From Xiphophorus maculatus (Eukaryota > Chordata > Actinopteri > Cyprinodontiformes > Poeciliidae), in contig NC_036456.1 of assembly GCF_002775205.1 (NCBI RefSeq), forward strand, positions 13,853,463 to 13,917,462: a stretch of 64,000 nucleotides of DNA. Reading direction: 5' to 3'. The translations under genes were made by a program, and so were the position numbers. The notes beneath the pieces were generated by a model. The model ran no database searches. It was given only the letters and a program-made list of their open reading frames with translations, and had not been told where the DNA came from. This document shows, in pieces, positions 37,971 to 48,709 of this stretch. Positions within the stretch are counted from its first letter, which is position 1. Each line of letters opens with the position of its first letter.

Positions 37971-39249
37971 CCTCCTTGATAACAAGTGGTAAAACAATAA
38001 TTAGCTGAAATAATCAGAAAATATATTGGGTTGCTGCTATTCAAAGTCACACCTATCATCCAAGCACAATTTTACGGTTCTGTGTCTTATCTTCTCATGA
38101 TGGTGATGGAGAAAAATAAAATCAATTTTCCATAAAGCTAATGTAGAAGAATCGTATCTTGTCTTAATGAAAACAGACAGCATTTTCATATTTTCATAAA
38201 GATGTCTATTAGAACTCTCTATATTGAGTCTGACTAAATAAATGGCTGACTTCAGTGCTTTTCATGTTATTAAAAGAGGTTCATTTTTCAAAGCTTCCTG
38301 TAGAGCATAAACAGCATTATGCCTTCACATAAAGCTGGAAGACTTTCTCACACGATCCGAAGCTTCAAGAGGAAGATCTTAACCAAAATGTGAACGATGG
38401 AAACGATAAGCCGTTTTTGCAATTCAGTGTGTTTTTCATCTGATAATTTCTTTTAAGCCTGTGAAGTTGTGGTCGCAGCTCTTAGACTCTGAATCTCACA
38501 TTGATGTTGGGACTTCAGTTGTACAATTACACATCTGAACTGATAAAAGGTCCCATTTATCTTCTGTTTTGTGGATGGGAGCGAATTGGATCTTCAAAAC
38601 GTTTTCTAAAGCTCTGCGCAGTTCCCCAGCTTGAAAATATTTTTGAATATGGGGCTTTGTTCACACCTGTGGTCAGCACTATATTTTGTATTTTTTTTCC
38701 CCTGTTATCACACATTAATCTCTGTGCAGCCAGCATTTTGCAGTCTATAGTGTTGAATAGACTGCAGTGAATATTGTTATCTGGTCTTCTGTCTCTGTAC
38801 TTCACTGGCTGCAGTTCCCTCAGTGGTTTTGAACCATAACCAGGTGCAAGACCGTGTATAAGCATGTTGCTGGATGTTCTGCTTCAAATACACAAAAAAA
38901 AATTAATCAAACAGAATTGCTGGAAATTTGACTCTTGTTTTATTTTTGCCTCATGTTTACATGCTTCATTTTTGCTTGACTTTTAATACTGTCAAATGGA
39001 CTTGATTTATTCAGGGTGAACAAATGAAAGCAAGTCTTTTATCAGGTTTCTGGTCTGCAAAATACAAGAGTGCACTTACACAGACATCAGCAATCACCTT
39101 AGATTGTCAATTGTTGCTGTGCATGAATCTGGAAAGAGTTAAAAAGCCATCTCATGACAATCTGATGGTAATTAATACATTACATGCTAACATTTCAGTT
39201 AGCATGTTATGTGTTCGTTGCAGCGACGTTTCCTTTGCTGTAGTGTTTT

Positions 39250-39420
39250 AGACGTTGTTCTAGGTTTTTTTTTGTGTTCTCCTGAATGAGTTGAAAAGCC
39301 CTTTGAGGAAAGTTCACCACTCTTCTGTGTTTTCTCCATTTTGATAACAAAGAAAATATTTTATTTGGACATCCAGAATAACTTGTTAGGTCTTTAAGAA
39401 ATGGACTGTGACTCTTTTTA
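39250..39420 (-). pseudogene. Tc1-like relic, antisense
   Basis: 'gttctagg..tttttgtgttctcctga' and 'aaagttcaccactcttctgtgttttctccatttt' resemble the antisense of the N-terminal transposase region of a fish Tc1-like family, the same family as 54050-54600. Strongly decayed. Confidence 0.45.
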
Positions 39421-39710
39421 TCTTGATCTGTAAGGGTTGGGACTTTTAGTTTTATTTATGTTCCTGATTTTGATAACTTAGATCTGGTTTAAGTTCTGTG
39501 CCAGTTCTTTTCTGCTTTTTCATTTGTACATTTAGACTGAGGTTTTTTTTGTTTTTTTTTAGATTAGTGTTAATTTGTTTACTGTTTTTGTTAGAACTAA
39601 AGGGAAAATACCTTTTGCTACGGTTTACCTTTCTCAGCTTTGTTTCTTTTTCTTTTCCCAGCTTTAGTCTACATATAAAAGATCCATGTGATGAATTTGG
39701 ATCTCTTATA

Positions 39711-39762
39711 GAGCAGGCAGAGGAAAATCAGATCAGCAGATCTGATTTTCCTCTGCCTGCTC
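39711..39762. repeat. Perfect inverted repeat, 24-bp arms, 4-bp loop
   Basis: Arms 39711-39734 and 39739-39762 (gagcaggcagagg.../...cctctgcctgctc) are exact reverse complements with loop agca. Confidence 0.95.
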
Positions 39763-41222
39763 TCTTCCCAGCTGCCTCAACTTACCTCTGATTAGCCCTT
39801 CTGGTTCCTCTGCCACTTCCACATCTTCATTAGTTTTTACATCTTTCTCACTGCATTGCTATTCACTGGCTTCTTCCATTGCTCTCAATTTATCTCAGTT
39901 GTTTTTATACCTAGAAAAGTTATATCTGAAACAACCAAAAACTGGAAAACAATTACATCAAGTTTAGATTGTAAGTCACTTTATTGATAATAAAGTGGAA
40001 ATTCTCCTGGATCACTTCTTGTCTTTCTCTGACTGTGACAGTTTGAATCCCAGTAAACGTGCCTTCCTGCACCTCCGCTTGACCGAATGCCAAGTGAGGT
40101 CATGAGTACTGCAAAACATAGCATACATGTACACAGAGAAAAAATAAATAACTGATGAAAATTTTCAAAAAAACTACTGTGATCTTCCTGTTTATCTCTT
40201 AAGCATTTATGATGTCTCAGTTGTTTCCTTTGTGTCAAGTCTAGTTTGTGTGAACCGCAAAAGTGCAGGTATGAGGGAGGCAAAGATAGCAGAACTGGCT
40301 AGGTGGGTATATGGGTTGAAAGCAAGTCTGGTTCTGCTGCCTCTTTGGAAAATGTGTTCTTTTTTTTTATCAGTGTTTCTATATTCCAGTTAAATCCTCA
40401 AAAGCCTCATGCGTTAGCAGATGGATTTAAATGAGATTTAAGTAGGTATTCAACATTTTGGGCACAGCATTCACACAGTCTAACCTCTTATTGGCCCTTA
40501 ACTCACTGATCACTTCGTGCTGCCTTTAATCTTAGCAGCAGCTCACGTCTGATCTGACTTTCAGATACCGCTCTCTATCTGCGACAATGTTTAACAATTT
40601 CCAAGCCGTTATTGTCTGTTACTGAAGGGCTGAAGTATTTTCCCATAACACCCTGCCAAAGATGTACAACACTGATGTCTCTTCTTGTGCTCTTCATTTA
40701 TCTGATAGCAAACTTGGCTTTCTCTCTGCTTCACCTCCTGTTTTTTCTTACTTTTCCCATTTTGTTGTCAGCAGTTTCCAACGTGTCTTTAATGGTTACT
40801 ATGATCTAAAAGATTGTTTCCGTGTGACCTGGTACTCCAGCGGTGTAGATTGGCTGCCCCAATCAGCCAACACTGTTTCCTTTGGGAAACTCATATTCAA
40901 TGTGTGTAGATATGTCTCCAATAACTTTGTTGTTGTACTGAATCACAATAAAGTATTGTACCTAGAAAATATATTTCTATCTTATGGATTTTGCCTATTC
41001 TGTCCTGTTCATGACTGGATTTACTCACAGGAATCTAGTTTCCCTTAACTGCCGTAAAACTCTCTTGTTAGGAGCTTAAAGTGCATATTTACTTAATGAA
41101 CATGGGCAATTTCTTTTTCATGTTGCATATTTATGCTTGCAACATTACAAACACATCTCTTAACTTTTCAGTGATTCTTTTATTTTCTTTTTAACATGTT
41201 ACACCTCTGCTGTATGTATTTT

Positions 41223-41285
41223 TAGACCATACTGTGAAGCACCTTGTGATATTTTTTTATCTGTGAAAGGGACTATAAATGAGAT
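41223..41285. repeat. Retroelement-like 3' tail
   Basis: 'ctgtgaagcaccttgtgat...atctgtgaaaggga.tataaat' matches a tail found at the 3' end of dispersed fish retroelements. No coding part remains. Assignment from memory. Confidence 0.4.
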
Positions 41286-41514
41286 CTACATATTTACAGC
41301 TAATGGCTCCATGATTCTTTGCTGACCCTGTGATAAACTGGAGAGATGGGTGTATTTTTTGTCAGAGAAGATAAAAATGTAAACTCCTCTAAATGCCAGT
41401 CAATTTTGGTCAGACATTTTCAACTGTCCGATTTAAAGCTGAAAATAAGAATGGAGCTTGGTTTTTCTCTATCGCCTTGAATTCAAGCACACACTGTAAA
41501 AAAAAACGGCCTCA

Positions 41515-41925
41515 TTTTACGGTAAAAAACTGGCAGCTGAGTTGCCAGAAGTTTACCGTCTTTATACGGTAAAAGTCTGGCAACCAAAACTGCCAGTTTT
41601 TTACCGTATTTCTAAAATACGGTAAAATTCTGGCAACCAAAGCTGCCAGTTTTTTACCGTATTTCTAAAATACGGTAAAATTCTGGCAACCACAGCTGCC
41701 AGTTTTTTACCGTATTTGCTAAATGCAGGATTTTACCGTATTTTTGAAATACGGTAAAATTCTGGCAACCACAGCTGCCAGTTCTTTACCGTATTTGCTA
41801 AATGCAGGATATTACCGTATTTTTAAAATACGGTAAAATTCTGGCAACCACAGCTGCCAGTTTGTCACCGTATTTTGTACATGCAGGATTTTACCGTATT
41901 TTTAATATACGGTAAAATACCGTAC
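41515..41925. repeat. Left subterminal tandem array, 53- and 79-bp units
   Basis: The phrase tctggcaacc recurs at 41576, 41629, 41682, 41761 and 41840, giving spacings 53, 53, 79, 79. Each unit contains two small palindromes (accgtat..atacggt and ctggc..gccag). The longer units differ by a 26-bp segment containing aaatgcagga. Such arrays in CACTA elements bind the transposase. Confidence 0.85.
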
Positions 41926-42284
41926 TTCCTAAAATATTTTAAAAAAAATAAAATGTGGTTTTGCCGTAGTAAATACGGTCATGCTGACTGAGGCATAATA
42001 TCTACATGAGTGAAAAACACATCCAGACTGTATGATATATTGACATTTTATTGTAAACCCTCCCCCCCAAAAAAAACTTATGGTAAATTACTGGTCTCTG
42101 TTCCTACCAGAATTTTACCATACAAATTATAGTACAACAACCAAGGAAGTGTAACTTGTCAAGCATTTCTATACAGAAAGTTATAAAGAAAATAATTTCT
42201 AATTAAACAAAAATACAGATTACGAGTAATCCACTTAAAGAAACAATTTCTATTTAAAAAGTCAAGTTAAAAAAAGAACTGATT

Positions 42285-42500
42285 CTATTTTATGTCCAGT
42301 TTCCTCACGGTATTACTGAGATCTGGAAAACAAAAACAAAACAAACAGTATGTGTCCACATAAGAGATAACATATTGTAGAAGACAAAATGGTGATAAAA
42401 GGATTCTTGTTCTGGGTTGAGAGTCACAAGTCGCTGAGATCAGACGTTGCTCAGGATGGTTGTAGTCTTCCCAGTCACAGGTTGAAATTGAGACTCGCAT
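42285..42500 (-). other. Possible coding remnant within the CACTA-like element
   Basis: A 71-codon minus-strand open frame reads MRVSISTCDWEDYNHPEQRL at its start. A polypyrimidine acceptor-like tract (gttttccag on the minus strand, about 42320-42330) precedes LSNTVRKLDIK-stop. This could be two exon pieces of an element gene with the intron read through. No homology recognised. Confidence 0.2.
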
Positions 42501-43203
42501 GTTGTCAATCGGGTGTTTCCTCTCTGCTGGAAAACAAAAAGAAAAAGTTAGAAAGATGCACTACATGAACATCTTATTCGCTTAAATGTTTGTTTCACCT
42601 TTGTTGACTTGCATATGGACACAGGTACTTCAACCAGGTGGTGTGATCATTTCTGACTGAAAATTCAGTAGTTAAACCTTTGTTTGTTGTCAACAGGTGT
42701 GATCCTCTGGTCTGCAACCAGACAAAATACACAAACAAAAAACAAATAAAAACAAATATAACTGTTTTAGGCAATTTATGAAATAGATACTCACCATTTA
42801 TCTGAGTCTCATGAAGGCCAATAGGTTGTCTTCAACCATTTATGTAAGTTACATTTCCTGCAAGCTAGCAGAAACAAAGCTGTAAATGTGAACACTTTTC
42901 ATACAGGCAAACAAATTGATACAGCTGAGACAATTTATGCTAGGTTAGTTTTTCTCAGTCACTTTTGGTGCATTTCTCGAGTCATTGTTGGCATTTACAA
43001 AACAGTAAGCGCATTTCTCAAAACAATTTGTAGAAACAGGAAAAATAGCATTTGTTTGCTTTCAAAATCCTTAGTTCAGCTCTTAAAATCCTGTCTGTTA
43101 ACATATCAGTGACTCAAAATAATACGTTATAGCCTCTCTATGTACAGATAAGACAGTCAAATCGATTAGTCATGAGAAGAGACTACAAAAGGATCATTTA
43201 CGC

Positions 43204-43417
43204 CAGTGTTTCTCAACCCTGGTCCTCAACGCCCCCCTGCTCTGCATGTTTTAGATGTGCCTCTACTCCAGAACAGCTGATTCAAATGATTGGATGACAA
43301 TCAAGTACTGCAGAAGCTTGTTAATCATCCAGAGATACAATTCAGGTGTGTGGCAGAAGGGAAATACCTAAACCTGCAGGACAGGGTGACGCTGAAGACC
43401 AGGATTGAGAAACACTG
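43204..43417. mobile_element. hAT-type MITE, 214 bp, perfect 8-bp target duplication
   Basis: Terminal inverted repeats CAGTGTTTCTCAACCCTGGT (left) and the inverse ending AGAAACACTG (right). Flanks 43196-43203 and 43418-43425 are both atttacgc, a perfect 8-bp target-site duplication as made by hAT transposases. No coding capacity. Confidence 0.92.
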
Positions 43418-43591
43418 ATTTACGCTTTTGCTATAATTTATTCATGGACCATGCCATGGTGATTCAGAAAGAAAAAGACAGAAATGCAGAGAACAAAAAA
43501 AGTAGAAAAGGAGCCACAGGACAATCTCCTCAAGGAAAACTGTACAGTGCTGTAGAAATTACATTACATTTTAATTTCCATAGTCACTTTG

Positions 43592-43639
43592 TTCCTTAAC
43601 TCCACTGAGGAATCTTTTTTCCTCAGTGGGGTTAAGGAA
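43592..43639. repeat. Near-perfect inverted repeat, 20-bp arms
   Basis: Arms 43592-43611 and 43620-43639 match 19 of 20 bp around a T-rich 8-bp loop. Confidence 0.85.
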
Positions 43640-44192
43640 TGAACAGTAGGGTGGGAGGACCTCCATCAGCATCATGTTGTGGGTCTCAGCCATGTCCTGA
43701 TGTTGGACTGATGGAAACTGGCAGATGTCCTCAGCCTCTTCTGACTCTTCTTCTGCTTTCCTCCCAACTATTTCCTCCTCAGCCTCACTCCTCTTCTTCT
43801 CTCTGGCTGTTCACTCTGCCCAGATACTTGTTCATCAGTTCTCAGACATGTAACATTGTGTTGTGTTCTGACTATATAGAGCATAATGTTGCCAACTGAT
43901 GGTTCACAAGATGCACCTCCAATCTGTTTCAGAAAACTGGTTGATCGTTGGTTGAGCTAATGGTTCATACACTGACCTGTTAGAGAAACTCAGGACTCAC
44001 TTGGGAGCAATTTACCAATTCAGGACAGATTTAGAAAATAATAGAATATAAATTAATTAATATATGATTCACATTATGACAACTTTAAGACTTATGCATG
44101 TTAAGACTTACACAATGAACTGATGCTATTTTGGAAGTTGAGAATTCAACACAGACACGTTGTTGTCCTGTTGTCCTCATTTTCTGTATACA

Positions 44193-46089
44193 CCCTTTAT
44201 CCTCCGGGTCAAAATGACCCGTCTTCAATAAACCCCCAATATAAGCAGCTTAATTGAATTTTAAACACCAAATTCTATCTTGTATATTGTCACTCACCAC
44301 AAAATGTGTGAATACTTGACTTTTCCCTCTCCACTTGAATTTCTATAGCTTAAGAAAAAAAATGTGCAAAATGAGTTTCGAATGCATTTTTATTCATCAC
44401 AGTGACTAATTTTCTTTTACTTTTCTCCAGTGAACAAGAGGATGTACAATACAAAAATATGAAAAATAACATAACCCATTCAACTAATTGGCACATGTAG
44501 GGCAGTATGCAAGTGCACAGCCTTTGCAGATATATTTCTTACACCTGCAGCACACAGTATGTGTTTTACAGTCTGAGGGCAGAACTGACATCTCTTCCTC
44601 TTACTTGGCTTAGCTGAGGAAGTGGCTGTGGTAGATGGATCCTCAGGTTGATCAGGAGCTGCTGCACTCTGAATAGCTTTCACAACTGCTGCTGAGGCTT
44701 CTGTGTGGGGGACATGCTTCCTTCTTTCAATGAGTGGAGTTACAAGTGCCTTTCCTAGCTGCTCCAGGAACACCCTCTTCTTGTTGTGCTTATGAGACAT
44801 CCAGGTTGGGTTGATCTCTATCCAAATCACAAAGGCATTGTAGGAGGACACATCAATGATGTTGTGGAAGATGACCAGGGGCCAGCGGGCAGTCATTCTT
44901 CTGCAGCTATATGCTCCAATCACCTTATCTAGGTTGTCCACACCTCCTTTGTTTCGGTTTTATTCCAGGATGATGATTGGCTTCCTGTCCTCACGGTCAC
45001 TAATGTCGCCGTCTTTGTGCAGTGTGCTCAGAAGAACTACATTCTTGTTTTTCTTTGGGAGGTAGGAAACTAGAGTGGTGGTGGGTGTGAAGGCAAACTT
45101 TGAGGAGAAGACCTCTCTCTCCTTTGACCCAAGCAGTGCAGGTGGGAGCTCAGGCTTGTTCTTTTGAACTGTACCAACCATGGTGATCTTCCTCTTCAGG
45201 AGCTGCTGTCCGAGTTCATAAGAGTTGAAGAAATTGTCACATGTCACATTGTGACCCCTCAGTCCCTCTGTCACATCAAGCACAACTCGCAACCCCTGGT
45301 TCTTCTCTGGGCATCCACTGGTTGACTTCCCAGTATAGACTTGCATTTTCCAAGCATAGCTTGATTCAGAAGCCACCCATGACTTGATCCCATATTTTGC
45401 TGGCTTGCTGGGCATATACTGCCGGAAAGGACAACAACCTTTGGACAAAAGACATTAGCATCAGTGATTAGTATCAGTGTCACAGAAAACAGTCAAAGAA
45501 ATCAATAGTGAAAATCACTTTTATTACAAATATGAAAACAGATTACCTCTAAATGGAACCAGTTGCTCATCCACTGTTACATCAGGCTCTGGATTGTAGA
45601 GGTAGGGCAACCGCTCCACCCACTTGTCCCATACCTCTCTTATGGCTGCAAGTTTGTCTGTCATACGTCTTGCTGGTCTTGATTCACGGTCATCAAATCG
45701 CATCAGTCTTGAGTAGGTGTGAAAGAGTTTGACTGGCATTGTGGCTCGGAAAATTGGCCTTCCACTCTCTGCTCACTTCTGCTACTGATTGATCTGAGAC
45801 ACAACTAAAACTTTGTAACATTTTATGGTTTGTAAATAACTCTGTGACCTTGATTTCAACTCCATTTGCCTCACGGGTCATTTTGACCTGAAGACCATCT
45901 TTGTACCTTTTTTTGTACAGCTTACATGGAAATGAGAATAAAAGCAACACTGAACTTTTTCTATTGTCTGGGCCAATCTAGGAAAAGTCTTAAAATCTCA
46001 AGTTAAAAAAATTACATTTAGGGGATTGTTTGGGGGGGGGGGGGTTTAACACAGTGGCGGGTCATTTTGACCCGAGGACAACAGGAGGG
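44193..46089 (-). mobile_element. piggyBac-family transposon, about 1.9 kb
   Basis: The right end is CGGGTCATTTTGACCCG then aggacaacaggaggg, followed by TTAA (46090-46093), the piggyBac target. The left end keeps CCCTTTATCCTC and CGGGTCAAAATGACCCG (44205-44221) but has lost part of the outer repeat and its TTAA. A third, internal copy of the palindrome half lies at about 45873-45890. The interior carries a broken piggyBac transposase on the minus strand. Confidence 0.85.
44484..45780 (-). pseudogene. piggyBac transposase pseudogene (PGBD-like), 5'-truncated, stop and frameshift
   Basis: Minus-strand translation matches piggyBac transposases. 'SGRPIFRATMPVKLFHTY' leads into 'VTVDEQLVPFRG' (first catalytic Asp, about 45569-45571). 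After a 108-bp GT/AG intron at 45439-45546 come 'CCPFRQYMPSKPAKYGIKSW', 'VTCDNFFNSYEL' (second Asp) and 'NKGGVDNLDK' (third Asp), so the DDD triad is complete. Two clear lesions exist: an in-frame TAA at 44960-44962, where the family has Tyr before Asn-(Gln/Arg), and a one-base frameshift near 44574-44583. Past the frameshift, the adjacent frame restores a C-terminal cysteine-rich zinc-binding tail (CCRCKKYICKGC...CPTC) ending at 44484. Upstream of about 45780 the frame meets stops and the N-terminal region is missing. The copy cannot encode an active enzyme as it stands. Confidence 0.88.
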
Positions 46090-47131
46090 TTAACATATTT
46101 TGATCAAGACGATAAAAGCAAATTACAATTATAAAAGCATAGAAGTGTACATAACCAGCTACATGATGTACAAAAGCAAAACTTGCAAAACTAATTTTTT
46201 TGATGTGCAGAAGTGACACAGTAATTTGAAGATTGAACAGGTAGTTTTAAGAATTTCAATTCTGTTCTGAGAGATGCACCCAAACTGAGAAAAGCTGTAA
46301 AATATTAATATTTAAATTCTCTTATCTTCAAATCCTTCAACTGTCATGGACCCAGTGACTTTAGTGCAAGTATTTTGGGTGTGAGAGTCAAGAGGTCAAA
46401 GGAAAATATTAAATAATATCTCTGATGCCAAGCTTTATACTTCTAAGTATTACCAAAGTATTGAAACAAAAGCTAACATGTTCTTCAGAGATTTAACTTG
46501 CATGCATGAACATTTCACACTCAAAGTAATTCAAATTAATTATTGAACCAAACTTGGAAAAAGTTGCTTCTGCCATTAACAATAACTTTAAGCACATGTA
46601 GTCTGAAGTAGACCAGAAATATAATCTATGCAGCCGTTCCTACAGAAACATTAATGGAAGTGTTGCATCTGTGAAGATTAAATGTTCCATATAGTAAAAA
46701 TATCTAGCTGCAGTGCATGTACATAAACAGCATGGCTCAGAAACTACACATTTCTTTGTCAGTTGGTTAAAGTTAGCTAACTTCAGTTGAAACCGTGAAA
46801 GGGACTCACCTGTGATGTGTTGCCCTTCTCCTCCTGAACGTGCAAAAATAGCAGAAATTTGATTTCAAAGACAGTAGCAGCATCTTGACAAGGACCAGGC
46901 CTACTGGGCTCTCAGCACCCTAGTTAGCAACCTTAGTTAGCACAGTGACTTTACTGTGTTGAGTTCAGGACACCACTACAGGAACAGAGTTAAAAGAATC
47001 TTGCTGCTGATGCTGAAGGATCAAGCAGCAATGCAAACTAGATAATTATTTGTTTACATGACAAATAACAGTCTCCATTTACTGTAAACCCTACTATTTA
47101 TCACAATTACAAAATGAAAAACTCTCTAGAC

Positions 47132-47582
47132 CAGGGGTCCCCAAACTACGGCCTGCGTCATTTGGTCTGGCAATGCCGGATCTGGCCCGCCTCCTCATAC
47201 CAGAGAGCATTCAGTGTATTTTTTCATATATTGTATTTTCTGGTTTGTGGATTTCTCTTCAACCACCAGGGGGCTCTTGAGCAGATGTTAAACTAACTTT
47301 CCCTCAAATATATACTAGTCAGTCCCAGTCACCGTTTCACTCACGGTTTTTTCCATTTCCATTCTGGGTAAAAATCTATCTAAAAGCGACCGCGAATGTG
47401 TCGTAGTCAGCAACCCCCCCCCCCCCCCCCCGTCGACAGTTTCAAAGACAGAACAGCCCCCCCCCCCCCCCCCCGCCGACAATAAGTTTCTAAGGTATCT
47501 TTCTCCAAAAACTAAGACCGGCCCCCGAGCAGAGAAAGGAACAGCTATGTGGCCCTCGCAGGAAAAAGTTTGGGGACCCCTG
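47132..47582. mobile_element. hAT-type element, 451 bp, with 8-bp target duplication
   Basis: Terminal inverted repeats CAGGGGTCCCCAAACT (left) and AGTTTGGGGACCCCTG-type inverse (right). Both flanks are ctctagac (47124-47131 and 47583-47590), a perfect 8-bp target duplication. It contains two separate runs of 18 C (47414-47431 and 47457-47474). No intact transposase frame. Confidence 0.9.
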
Positions 47583-47795
47583 CTCTAGACTATTCTCTAC
47601 TAATAGCACAATATTCAAAACCAAGTGTGGGATTTGTGAAACTTCAATGATGGGTGACTTTACAACTTGTATGATTTTGGATAACACTAGAATTGTTCTT
47701 TATTGAAGTTTCACAAATCAGATAAAGGTTTTACAAATCCCACACTTGGTTTTAAATATTCTGATATGAGTTGAGAATAATCTAGTCCAGATTTG
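47583..47795. repeat. Foldback structure, imperfect arms of about 65-90 bp
   Basis: The left arm (aatattcaaaaccaagtgtgggatttgtgaaac..., 47583-47648) is inverted at 47699-47795. The right arm has an additional insert of about 17 bp (cagataaaggttttaca). The outer parts (ctagactattctct / gagaataatctag) also pair. The hAT element at 47132 is inserted at the outer edge of the left arm. Confidence 0.75.
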
Positions 47796-47992
47796 AAGAG
47801 TCTAGGTGTTGTAGTTTTTTAGCTAGAGTAAATTAAAGATGCTGATTGCAGTGAAAAATTAGGTGGAATTGCCCTTTAGCCATTTCCCAAATTGGAAGCA
47901 GCAATTGGAAACCAACTTCAGCTTCATTCAAGCAAGAGGGGCTAACATACAGTTCTCTTAATGTTAATGATCAAATGCTCTCGTAAATGATG

Positions 47993-48110
47993 GTGGCGTT
48001 GGCTGTAGGAGTTTGCTTTGCAATCGGTGGATCGCCAGATCGATGCCTGGTCTACTGCTGAGATTTCAGTTTGGTGTATTAAAGGCATTATTAAAAAAGA
48101 AACCAAAATA
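47993..48110 (+). repeat. tRNA-derived SINE remnant
   Basis: 'gtggcgttggctgtagg' resembles a Pol III A box and 'agatcgatgcctgg' a B box (GGTTCGANNCC type), about 45 bp apart. They are followed by a short non-tRNA tail. The layout fits fish tRNA-type SINEs, but the copy is degraded. Confidence 0.5.
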
Positions 48111-48438
48111 TCACACCAGCATTCTGTTCTTTGTAAAAAATTATTTTGCAGTCTTGTTTACGCTTTTACATTGTAGATCTAAACATCAGCAAAATTTGTA
48201 ATTTTGGCTGATTGCTACTGTTAAGTTTAGGGTAATTAACTGCTGGCAATATTACAATTTTTTAAGAACTTTACAATTACTTATATTTTTACACTATATT
48301 TCTGTATTTTCTACATTCGTGACTGTCACAATTATTTAGGATATATGTTTATTCAGTTATGATAATGCCATGTATTTTCTACGGCAGTATAATGCTGTGA
48401 ATATTCTGGTCAGTAACTGCTGGCATTTTACAATTTTT

Positions 48439-48700
48439 TACCGTAAATTTACTGCCTTTCTTTGCAGTTTCGACTTACGGTAGTTCCATGTAATTTCTAC
48501 GGTAATGCAATGTTTTTGGGTACGACGGTCAAAAACTGTTGGTCTTTTACCATTTCTTACCGTAAATTTACTGACTTTCTTTGCAGTTTCGACTTACGGT
48601 AGTTCCATGTAATTTCTACGGTAATGCAATGTTTTTGGATACGACGGTCAAAAACTGTTGGTTTTTTACAGTTTTTTACCGTAAATTTACTGACTTTTTT
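48439..48700. repeat. Right subterminal tandem array, 119-bp unit
   Basis: ccgtaaattt occurs at 48441, 48560 and 48679, giving a 119-bp period and about 2.2 copies, nearly identical. Contains cttacggta and tacggta motifs shared with the left array of the CACTA-like element. Confidence 0.9.
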
Positions 48701-48709
48701 TACAGTGCA

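Larger units (their letters stand above)
41492..48707. mobile_element. Putative 7.2-kb CACTA (EnSpm)-like composite element
   Basis: The left terminus CACTGTAAAAAAA (41492) and the inverse at the right end (ttttTACAGTG ending 48707) match for 13 bp. Both are followed inward by TTTACGGTAAAAAACTG-type motifs and by tandem subterminal repeats. Terminal CACTG and repeat-rich ends are the pattern of CACTA transposons, and a 2-bp 'ca' lies outside each end, fitting their short target duplications. Inside are two hAT elements, a piggyBac, a foldback and a SINE relic. I found no CACTA transposase frame; a minus-strand open frame at 42285-42500 with an acceptor-like tract is the only candidate coding remnant. 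Two separate related short elements, rather than one, remain possible. Confidence 0.5.

Noticed and set aside
40612-41048. Plus-strand frame of 128 codons
   Set aside because: No recognisable domain; followed by a retroelement-like tail, so at best part of an unidentified repeat.
41515-41925. CRISPR-like regularly spaced repeats
   Set aside because: Units are contiguous tandem repeats with no unique spacers, in an animal genome; this is a transposon subterminal array.
45693-45950. 85-codon minus-strand frame next to the piggyBac core
   Set aside because: Wrong frame relative to the conserved SGRPIFRAT block; no homology of its own.
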